From contig JACREZ010000038.1 of the NCBI GenBank assembly GCA_016212665.1, positions 28,649 through 92,648 of the forward strand: 64,000 bases of DNA, given 5' to 3'. The DNA is from Ignavibacteriota bacterium. GTDB taxonomy: Bacteria > Bacteroidota > Ignavibacteria > UBA10030 > SZUA-254. Numbering within the stretch: the stretch's first letter is position 1; every line of letters begins with the position of its first letter. The translations under genes and the position numbers were made by a program. Below, piece after piece: positions 44,455 to 51,699 of this stretch. The notes under the pieces were generated by a model. It saw only the letters and a list, made by a program, of their open reading frames with translations, ran no database searches and was not told the origin of the DNA.

Positions 44455-45281
44455 GACTCTAACATATTGTTGATAGGAGTCTGAAATATGAGAACGATAC
44501 TTGAAGAGAAGGCGAGGAAAGAACCGAACGGTAATTTCGGATTTCGCCCGCCTGCCAAAGAACAAGTTCGGCGGGCAGGGATTGCCTTGCCCGCCTGAGG
44601 CGGGTGAAATTGCGGATTAATTTTTTGCAATCGAAAGTGATGGACTAAACCGTATGCTGTTCCAAGCAAAGCGGCGAACCAGAAAGCAACAAGAAAGTTT
44701 TGGAATCCGAGAAACAACCCGATGAGTCCCGCTAACTTCACATCGCCAAATCCCATACTTGGTTTCTTGAACAGCCAGTCGCCAGCCAGCATGATAACGA
44801 ACATCAAAACAAATGAACTTATGGAAGAAATGATACTTGAAATCAAGATTTCTTCTTCCATTCCAATAATGCCAATAATTCCAAGTGCATAACTCATCAA
44901 TAATATTTTATTCGGGATGATGAAATGCTTCCAATCAATAATTGCAATAGGGATTGCAAGGAGAAGAAACGTGAGTCTGGTGAGAAACTCTTGTGTAGGT
45001 CCGTAAACGAGAAATAATACAGAGGTAAGTGCGGCAACAAACAGCTCAACCAAAGGATACTGAAACGAAATTGCCGATAAACACTTTCTGCATTTCCCTT
45101 TTGAAAACACGAAGCTGAGGACAGGAATCAGTTCATACCATTTCAAATCTCTATTACATGAAGGACAAAACGATGACAAACGAACAACGGAAATTCCTCG
45201 CGGCAACCGATAGACACAAACATTAATGAAACTGCCAAGAGACAATCCTATCAGGGTCAATATGGACAAAGCAAAAATCAT
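44433..45281 (-). CDS. pilD: Prepilin peptidase (A24 family) carrying an in-frame repeat insert
   Basis: 282 residues. The N-terminal methylase-like domain has the CxxC pairs (CPSCNRDL, CRKCLSA) and LPRGISVV; catalytic Asp motifs are IIDWKHFIIP and MGFGDVKLAGLIG. Several TM helices. Between NPQF and LPFGSFLAF about 25 residues (HPPQAGKAIPARRTCSLAGGRN) are encoded by a palindromic repeat, in the loop before the last helix; A24 peptidases normally run straight through R/K-x-(I/L)PFGP. It cleaves and may methylate the pseudopilins of this operon. It overlaps gspE by 22 nt. Confidence 0.9.
   Translation of the reverse strand: MIFALSILTLIGLSLGSFINVCVYRLPRGISVVRLSSFCPSCNRDLKWYELIPVLSFVFSKGKCRKCLSAISFQYPLVELFVAALTSVLFLVYGPTQEFLTRLTFLLLAIPIAIIDWKHFIIPNKILLMSYALGIIGIIGMEEEILISSIISSISSFVLMFVIMLAGDWLFKKPSMGFGDVKLAGLIGLFLGFQNFLVAFWFAALLGTAYGLVHHFRLQKINPQFHPPQAGKAIPARRTCSLAGGRNPKLPFGSFLAFSSSIVLIFQTPINNMLESWLTLMQ
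44531..44617. repeat. CCCGCCTGCC palindromic element inside the prepilin peptidase gene
   Basis: Plus strand: GCCCGCCTGCC, then GGCGGGCAGG, then CCCGCCTGAGGCGGG, a compound of nested perfect arms with internal loops, flanked by TTTCGGATTTCG and GAAATTGCGGATT words of another repeat family. It is translated in frame in the peptidase on the minus strand without a stop. GC content jumps well above the surrounding genes. Confidence 0.85.
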
Positions 45282-45316
45282 TCTTAAATGGCATTGAAAA
45301 ACCTTGTAGATTGTCG

Positions 45317-45375
45317 CCCTGAATTTGTTTCAGGGTCTATGACGTGTTTGTATAGATGCTGAAATAAATTCAGCA
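45317..45375. repeat. Paired hairpins CCCTGAA-TTCAGGG and TGCTGAA-TTCAGCA
   Basis: Two perfect 7-bp stems (45317-45335 and 45357-45375) with related loops, TTTGT and ATAAA, separated by about 20 bp, between the pseudopilin and peptidase genes. Downstream at about 45410-45450 are TCATCTACTCAATTACTCAA words that resemble the other CTCAA-type direct repeats. The two arms share CTGAA/TTCAG, suggesting one element family. Confidence 0.7.
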
Positions 45376-45445
45376 TGACACCTTTTGTAGTTTTGCTAGG
45401 CTTTCTATTGTATCTCATATCTCATCTACTCAATTACTCAAACTC

Positions 45446-45925
45446 TCAATCAGTAATCTTCTCTTTTACCACACCCGTCTCATCCACAATCCAAATATTG
45501 TACGTTCCGTCATTATCAAAATCTATGAGAGATGTTGCTTGGGCGATGTACGTTTTTTCATCTGCCGAAACTATCTCTATCTTGTACCGTGCCTGCCCAC
45601 CATCCGAGACAAGTTTATCCTGCTCAAATCCGATTTCATTGAGTTGCTGTGTGTAACGGTCATGTTCAAATTTGTACGATTGCTCAAGCGTGTGAACTTG
45701 TTTGAGCATCAACTTCGCCTCGGTTGTTTTTGCTTTGGTAACGATTGGTAGTAATTTTGGCAACGCCAGCAACACCAACACACCGATGATGACGAGAACC
45801 ACCATCAACTCGGTGAGGGAAAAGCCGCCTTGACTTAACAACACATTTATCTTTCGTTTCTTTACCGGGGTGTCACGGTCCAGACCGTGACACTGCGTAA
45901 TGGTAATATTTGCTTGGCTCTTCAC
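45446..45925 (-). CDS. gspG: Major pseudopilin (GspG/type IV pilin-like) with repeat-derived leader
   Basis: 159 residues from a GTG at 45925 (GGGAAGTGAG upstream). Prepilin motif KKRKINVLLSQGG|FSLTELMVVLVIIGVLVL (Gly34, Phe+1, Glu+5), N-terminal helix, and a C-terminal domain with calcium-loop-like DFDNDGTYNIWIVDE. The leader is 34 residues, far longer than the usual 6-15: residues 7-21 (ITITQCHGLDRDTPV) are encoded by a palindromic repeat between the start codon and the basic part. No other start codon lies closer. It is the only major-pilin-like gene of this locus. Confidence 0.85.
   Translation of the reverse strand: MKSQANITITQCHGLDRDTPVKKRKINVLLSQGGFSLTELMVVLVIIGVLVLLALPKLLPIVTKAKTTEAKLMLKQVHTLEQSYKFEHDRYTQQLNEIGFEQDKLVSDGGQARYKIEIVSADEKTYIAQATSLIDFDNDGTYNIWIVDETGVVKEKITD
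45862..45905. repeat. TGTCACGGTC-GACCGTGACA palindrome in the pseudopilin leader
   Basis: A perfect 10-bp stem with a 2-nt loop (45871-45892), flanked by TTACC...GGTAA (45862 and 45901). It lies in frame within the gspG leader. Related elements: 46721-46797 and 15205-15268. Confidence 0.85.
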
Positions 45926-45932
45926 TACGTTC

Positions 45933-46676
45933 TCACTTCCCGTTATACACTCTCACCGCATCTTCCATTTTCCCGTCACGAATTAACTTGGGAATCCAAC
46001 TTAACACTGCTACGACTGCGCCGCCGAGAACGAGTCCCGTATTGAATTCTTCTTTCGTGCTTGTTGCCGCTCCCGCAACGACCATTCCCAAACCACCGAT
46101 TGCCAAACCATATTGAACGTAGCCTAATGTTTGATACTCGTTGAGGTACTCCATGCTGACGGGATTATCCTCCATTGCTTTTTTGAGATTGCTGATACTT
46201 ACTTCAAGCACATCTCCGTCATCTTTGGAGAAATAGTCTAACGTGTAAGTTTGAAACGATGATGGAGTGGTATGGGTAAACGAGCCGCCGGGCGTGCTTG
46301 TGGTAAACGAATGTCCTCCAATAAAGCGGCTTCCTTGTTCTTCAAACAAACTGATACGCCCTGTAAGTGTTCTCTTCACAAACTTCTCACCGCTTGATAA
46401 ATCCAACACACCTGTTGTAAAAAAGTTGGCTCTACTGCGCACCTTTGCAAAATACCCATCCTCGTTTTGATATACTTTCACTTCTTCCAATGGATGCTTG
46501 ATGGAATCGTTGAGCATGAGATACGGTGTTGCGAGGAACGGTTGCTTTAGCTCCACCTTGCCATTGACTGTTTGACCGTTCTCCAGCAAGATGAAACTCG
46601 TGCTTTGCTGTGCCGCTACGCTTGCTGAAACAAGAAGTACGGCAATGATGATAGTGATAATGGTGATTGATTTCAA
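45933..46676 (-). CDS. Exported protein of unknown function
   Basis: 247 residues with a signal peptide (MKSITIITIIIAVLLVSASVAAQQ), a beta-rich middle (FILLENGQTVNGKVELKQPFLATPYLML, VKVYQNEDGYFAKVRS) and a C-terminal hydrophobic pair (YGLAIGGLGMVVAGAA, TGLVLGGAVVAVLSWIP). No family recognised. Its stop is 7 nt before the gspG GTG, so it is probably co-transcribed with the secretion operon. Confidence 0.7.
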   Translation of the reverse strand: MKSITIITIIIAVLLVSASVAAQQSTSFILLENGQTVNGKVELKQPFLATPYLMLNDSIKHPLEEVKVYQNEDGYFAKVRSRANFFTTGVLDLSSGEKFVKRTLTGRISLFEEQGSRFIGGHSFTTSTPGGSFTHTTPSSFQTYTLDYFSKDDGDVLEVSISNLKKAMEDNPVSMEYLNEYQTLGYVQYGLAIGGLGMVVAGAATSTKEEFNTGLVLGGAVVAVLSWIPKLIRDGKMEDAVRVYNGK

Positions 46677-46720
46677 AATGATTTTTTAATGTTTAAGACT
46701 TCTGTTCTACTTCAACTTAC

Positions 46721-46797
46721 TCGGAGGTCACAAACCAATTCGTGACCTTGTTGTAGAGTGTTCTGTCATGGTAGGACCATGACAGCCGGGTAATGAT
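46721..46797. repeat. GTCAC and CTGTCATGGT hairpin pair
   Basis: First GGTCAC ... GTGACC (46726-46747), then a perfect 10-bp stem CTGTCATGGT / ACCATGACAG (46763-46785) followed by CCGGGTAATG. Relatives lie in the gspG leader and near 15205. It is the main content of the 244-bp spacer between the secretion operon and the Rhs locus; A/T-rich otherwise. Confidence 0.75.
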
Positions 46798-46920
46798 GTG
46801 GGTTGATTTCATGGTGTACAGAAAGTATAGAATTAGTGAGCAAGAGTAAACAAAAATTATTGTAATATTTTTTTAGACCTATAGTTCTTAATGTTTGGTT
46901 GAGAATAAGACAGACTCCCA

Positions 46921-47307
46921 TTATGAATCTAACTCTCTTAATAATTTAGTTGCTTCTTCAAGGGTATCTTTAATAACAAAAAGATAATTCAAATATTCCT
47001 CAACTATTGCTTTGCTATCTCCAATACTTCTTTCTCCTATTTTTTTAATTCGCTCTTCCAACTCATAATCGTATGGAAATTTTTTTTGTGTAAGAATAAA
47101 CTCAAGTTGATTTCCCAAACGTATTTTGCTTGTTATCTCGCCTTTGTATTTTTTCCAATATACAATCAATGAATCAATTAGGCCCACTACATATCCATCA
47201 TATTCTACCAATTCTGCGTGAATCAAGCTGAGTTCATCTTCAGTAGTATCGTGTGGAAATTGTGTGTTTTTTAATAACTCAAACTTGTTTATTAATCTAT
47301 TTAACAT
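46921..47307 (-). CDS. Candidate immunity protein of the Rhs toxin
   Basis: About 128 residues from the ATG at 47307 (MLNRLINKFELLKNTQFPH), 37 nt after the Rhs stop; an ATG at 47394 would overlap the toxin gene and adds a non-homologous stretch. The protein is acidic and predicted mostly helical (SLIHAELVEYDGYVVGLIDSLIVYWKKY, ERIKKIGERSIGDSKAIVEEYLNYLFVIKDTLEEATKLL). The gene and the toxin tip are markedly A+T-richer than the rest of the Rhs gene, as usual for exchanged toxin-immunity cassettes. No family recognised; the call is from position, size and composition. Confidence 0.6.
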   Translation of the reverse strand: MLNRLINKFELLKNTQFPHDTTEDELSLIHAELVEYDGYVVGLIDSLIVYWKKYKGEITSKIRLGNQLEFILTQKKFPYDYELEERIKKIGERSIGDSKAIVEEYLNYLFVIKDTLEEATKLLRELDS

Positions 47308-47344
47308 AAAATTTTCAGGAGAAATATTATTTATAATTAATAAA

Positions 47345-50300
47345 TTACTTGTACCAGAAACTAACTGGTTTACCGTCAAGAGTAAAATAACCACCTTGTC
47401 CGCCTCCTTGAGTTCGTATCAGAATCCCTGGCGTACCATCTTTAAGTGTGACTATTTGTCCTTTATTATAATTTTGTTTAAAAAAATCTTTAGCATCCTT
47501 AACATATTGTTCCATACCTCTACCTGCACCATGTTTCTTCAGATGGTATTTCAGGCTGGATGCTGCAGAGCGAAAAGTTCCCTTGTGCCAACCTTTCAAC
47601 AATTCTCGCGCGGTTTTAACGGAAAATTTCATGCCTGTAGTTGATATATCAGGTGGAACACCTGTAAGCATACTGGGAGTAAACATATCATATTTACTCC
47701 ATAACATTCCACCTTCAAAGAAGTACTCCTTTCCTTGAAAACCATCAAAAAGGAAGTCATTTGCAAAGTCCCAGTATGTCGCCCTATTGATATCGTAGCG
47801 ACCATCAATTATTCGATCTGCAACAACATCAACAGGATCCATCACATAAATAGGAAGATTGGGAGCTGGTTCATCCGGATCTTCTTCACCCATACCAGTA
47901 GGGTCAATCATATTAACAGGGTCATTTCCTACATAAACATACGGGCTATGGTATTCATCTAATGGGTCAATCACATGCCACCTTCCAAGTTGCGGGTCGT
48001 ACCAGCGTGCGCCGTAGTCGTACCACTGGAGGTTGTGGTTATTCACAAGTTCTTTGCCGTTGTAGAGGTAGCGGTTCTGCTCGCCGCTTATTTGTTGTGC
48101 TTCCGTTAAACCAAAGGGGTAGTAAAAGGTTTCATCTTGCAATTGTGCTTTAGGTTGCCCTTGCGCATCTACACCCGGTACAAACGTCACCCGCACATTG
48201 CCGAGGTGGTCTTTGAGGGAGTACTCGTACTGGAAACCCGTCCCGCCGTTCACCACTCTTCCTTCGCTCATGGGGAGTTGTTGTAAATAGGGGTTTGCCC
48301 CTTGCTTGTATTCAAAGCCGTTTACATACTCTCTCTGTTCTGTCATTGTACCTGTTGCATCGTACGTCATCATGCGCAATTTACTTCCTGTTGCGGTATA
48401 AAGCAACTTGAGCTTTCGTCCGTCTGTCCATGTAATGGTAGTAGGCAAATTCAAATCATTGTATTCGATGGTAATGCCTTTGTCCTCATCTTCAATCATA
48501 TTGCCGTTGTTGTCATAATGATAAGCGCCATAGGGCCAAACATTATTGATAAAATCATACCCTGCTGTGTTCATTGCTCCATCCTGCACCCCCGTCAGTT
48601 TATTAGGAGCCGCCGCGTCATAATGATACCAGAGGTTATCAATTTCATCACCGTTATCTTTATTACGCTTCATCCGTTTGATATTTCCATTGAGGTCATA
48701 CTCAATATCCTTCTCGGCGTACGCGGGCATCGCATTCCATTGCGATGCATACGTCGCATAGTTTGCCGCAGTTAAACGGCTCAACTCATCATAAGTATAA
48801 GCATATGCTTGTCTCTGGCTCGCTCCGGTGGATTTCCATATCATGCTTGATATATTGCCATTGTATAAAGGGGAATTATTCAGACCTGAAATAGTAATAT
48901 CATTGTACAATAAATTGAAAGCAAACAAATCGTTACTGATGGCATTTGCATCACTAAGATCTGTGGGATTATTCATTGAGACTAACCAACCCCGTTCATT
49001 ATATTTGTAATCTATACTTTGTAGAAAGGTACTTCCTCCGTTGGTCGAGTGCAACTTCTTGGTGATGAGTTGACTCAGCTCGTTATATTCCAATTTTGAA
49101 ATTAATACTTCCGTTGCACCATTATTCGATTGATAGGTATTGATAAGCCGCCCTGCGTTATCGTATGTGAACCGTTGTTTTACAACCACTTCAGGATTGG
49201 GGATGTTGCCTTTCATGTGTGTAAGTTTCGTCCGAAGAACTTTTCCGGAGAAATCGTATTGCGTGCTGGCAACGTCTAAGCCGCCAAGGTGGTTCTTCGT
49301 TTGTGTTTGGATAACTCTTCCATACGTATCGTAGAACATTGCCGATTCGATCCAATATTGCTCACTTCCCGCCGGGGGTGTAACATTAGCTCCAATATGA
49401 ACACTTTGCCCGGGGTTGGTGCGAAACCCCGGCAGCAGTTTAATGGAATTACCTTTGTAGTAAAGTGTTGAAGGAGATGTCGGGCAGGAGCTATAACTTT
49501 CTCCGGTAAAAACACTTTGTTGAATACCGAGTATTCTTGTCTTCGTTTTTGTAACCTTATCTTTTATTCTAAAGAAAGCCGTATGACCTGTAATCCAATA
49601 TTCAGAATAGTCTCCACTGCCCGCTTGGTCCTGTGAACTAAACTCTGATTCAGAATTAAATTGTACGTCGTCTGAGCCATCTGAATCAAAATCATAATCA
49701 TCGTAATATGTTATCGTCCAGATATTCGCTTCCTCAACGGCAAACCCGTCATCAAGTGAATATCCAATATCGCTTTCATCTCTTTTTGCATAAAAAATTC
49801 CTAATCCATCAATAAAATTTTGCATTCCCTGGCGACTGATACGGTCGGGAGTTGTACTCTCATCATGGTAAATACCGGTCATAACAACTCTCCCCAATTT
49901 ATCGTACCGGGTGAAAAACCAATTCTTGTCGCTCTTCATATTTTCATCCTGAGTCAGCACAACACGTCCTGCCTGGTCATAAATTGTGGAAACGGTACCA
50001 CCTTCGGGAGTAATTTTTTCAACCACCCTATTATATCCATCGTAGTTATATTTTGTTACCCATTTTGAACGCATATTATCAATCGTTGGCTGATCCGGAG
50101 ATGATGGAAATTGGTCTAACGCTTGCGGTGGAATAATGAACCGGAGATTACCCAAATCATCGTAAACATAATACGTTTCAACATTAACCGGCGTCCCGCC
50201 TCCGACAAAAGAGCGTTTTAATATTTCCTGATCAGATTTATCCTTGAATATGATAGCCTCATGACTATTTTCATCAGTCGTCGTTGTGGAATATAGTTCA

Positions 50301-51610
50301 CCAACAGCATAATACCCACCGTGAATTAAATTACCGTTATTATCAACCTCCCATTTTCTAACATTATTATCCGTGTTTGTTCCATACGCAGTGCGTATGG
50401 TATGTGGAGTTGCTTGTCCGGTCCGCCAGTCTGCACCGGGGGCTCCTTGCTCTTGAACTCTTAGCAATGGAGACCTTTCGACAACAGACTGACTAAATGG
50501 AGAACTTGTACTTGCAACTCCTGTGGGAGGAGTATTATAAAATGCACCTTGCTCGGTTTGAGCGTAATACCTGAACCCTCCATCATTGTTTCCTTTTGTG
50601 AACGGCAAATATGATTTTGTCTGCAAGCCATATTCATCGTATTCAACATGTGTAATCACATCGTTTCCCAAAGGAGATGATTTGAAGCTCACTGTTTGCG
50701 ATGCACGACCAAGTCCATCAGCGTACGATATTGCCTCAGATTTTTTTGTTTGTGAAAGGTTGCTGATGTCTGTTTCCGCGTTTTCTTCGCTCGATTGTAA
50801 TGGGTAAAATATTGATTGGGTTTTGACAGAGTTTTGAAAAATAAACTGAAAGGAAACATCCATCTGATATGACCAGGCATAACACAAACCGCCAATACCA
50901 ATTTCATACGCACCCTTGAAGTGTAACGTATGTGTACCTTTTTGCAGCATCCCAACGTCAATAAGAATACCGTTTGAGAGAGACTCATCGCCATTCGCAC
51001 TTAAGGTTATTACTGATGACCATTCACTATTATCAAGACTCCATTTGTAGGCATTTGTGGGAGAACTTGTATTTTGAACACTAAATCGAATTTGATTATC
51101 CGCTACCAACGTAATCTGAGGATTTTGGAATTCGGGTGGATTTCCAACACAGAACGTACGAACGGCTGTTACAGTACGTCCTGGAACACAGGTATTTACC
51201 ATTCGCACAGAAACCGTATATATTCCCTCATGTACAGTGATAGGCGCGGAAGGCCACCCTGGCGAGGTCCATCCATTGTTTTCATAATAACCAGCCAATT
51301 GATATTCCGTACCTCCTGATACCGGCCCTTCATTTAGCGACCAAAAAAAATTGGCTTCTTGACAGCCATAGGAATCACAACCTTTTGCTGAGAACATTGA
51401 TATCGGGATAGACCAACTTGCGGGCCAATAATCTGGCCATGGTGGTTGCCCATTAATTGAAACTTCCATCACATCTTCCCCTGGTGGATACACACACTGT
51501 GCTTTTACACTATAGAAATTACAAAAAAATAACATTACGAATATTATAAGGTACATCTTTCTTAAAAAATAGCCGAAATAACTTCTACTATTCCCATTCT
51601 TCATTTTCAT
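47345..51610 (-). CDS. Rhs-repeat polymorphic toxin with C-terminal nuclease-like domain
   Basis: 1421 residues with a signal sequence (YLIIFVMLFFCNFYSVKAQ). About 30-250 are Ig/PKD-like. From about 260 come a DUF6443-like start and YD/Rhs repeats (YDEYGLQTKSYLPF, YDDLGNLRFIIPPQAL, YDELSRLTAANYA, YHYDNNGNMIED). The Rhs-associated core spans about 1130-1240 (YSLKDHLGNVRVTF, YLYNGKELVNNHNLQWYDYGARWYDPQLGRWHVIDPLDE, NMIDPTG). After DPTGM the last 181 residues are unrelated to Rhs: a linker, then KYHLKKHGAGRGMEQYVKDA...FF ... DGKPVSFWYK. The H..KHG and trailing beta hairpin resemble colicin D/BECR-type ribonuclease toxins. Secreted shell with a toxin tip; specificity unknown. Confidence 0.88.
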   Translation of the reverse strand: MKMKNGNSRSYFGYFLRKMYLIIFVMLFFCNFYSVKAQCVYPPGEDVMEVSINGQPPWPDYWPASWSIPISMFSAKGCDSYGCQEANFFWSLNEGPVSGGTEYQLAGYYENNGWTSPGWPSAPITVHEGIYTVSVRMVNTCVPGRTVTAVRTFCVGNPPEFQNPQITLVADNQIRFSVQNTSSPTNAYKWSLDNSEWSSVITLSANGDESLSNGILIDVGMLQKGTHTLHFKGAYEIGIGGLCYAWSYQMDVSFQFIFQNSVKTQSIFYPLQSSEENAETDISNLSQTKKSEAISYADGLGRASQTVSFKSSPLGNDVITHVEYDEYGLQTKSYLPFTKGNNDGGFRYYAQTEQGAFYNTPPTGVASTSSPFSQSVVERSPLLRVQEQGAPGADWRTGQATPHTIRTAYGTNTDNNVRKWEVDNNGNLIHGGYYAVGELYSTTTTDENSHEAIIFKDKSDQEILKRSFVGGGTPVNVETYYVYDDLGNLRFIIPPQALDQFPSSPDQPTIDNMRSKWVTKYNYDGYNRVVEKITPEGGTVSTIYDQAGRVVLTQDENMKSDKNWFFTRYDKLGRVVMTGIYHDESTTPDRISRQGMQNFIDGLGIFYAKRDESDIGYSLDDGFAVEEANIWTITYYDDYDFDSDGSDDVQFNSESEFSSQDQAGSGDYSEYWITGHTAFFRIKDKVTKTKTRILGIQQSVFTGESYSSCPTSPSTLYYKGNSIKLLPGFRTNPGQSVHIGANVTPPAGSEQYWIESAMFYDTYGRVIQTQTKNHLGGLDVASTQYDFSGKVLRTKLTHMKGNIPNPEVVVKQRFTYDNAGRLINTYQSNNGATEVLISKLEYNELSQLITKKLHSTNGGSTFLQSIDYKYNERGWLVSMNNPTDLSDANAISNDLFAFNLLYNDITISGLNNSPLYNGNISSMIWKSTGASQRQAYAYTYDELSRLTAANYATYASQWNAMPAYAEKDIEYDLNGNIKRMKRNKDNGDEIDNLWYHYDAAAPNKLTGVQDGAMNTAGYDFINNVWPYGAYHYDNNGNMIEDEDKGITIEYNDLNLPTTITWTDGRKLKLLYTATGSKLRMMTYDATGTMTEQREYVNGFEYKQGANPYLQQLPMSEGRVVNGGTGFQYEYSLKDHLGNVRVTFVPGVDAQGQPKAQLQDETFYYPFGLTEAQQISGEQNRYLYNGKELVNNHNLQWYDYGARWYDPQLGRWHVIDPLDEYHSPYVYVGNDPVNMIDPTGMGEEDPDEPAPNLPIYVMDPVDVVADRIIDGRYDINRATYWDFANDFLFDGFQGKEYFFEGGMLWSKYDMFTPSMLTGVPPDISTTGMKFSVKTARELLKGWHKGTFRSAASSLKYHLKKHGAGRGMEQYVKDAKDFFKQNYNKGQIVTLKDGTPGILIRTQGGGQGGYFTLDGKPVSFWYK

Positions 51611-51699
51611 AATAATATCCCAATTCTGCTATTAATAAATAACATTAAATACATGTAATTCGTCGGTGATATTTTCTTTTTAATAACTTTTATGAACTA

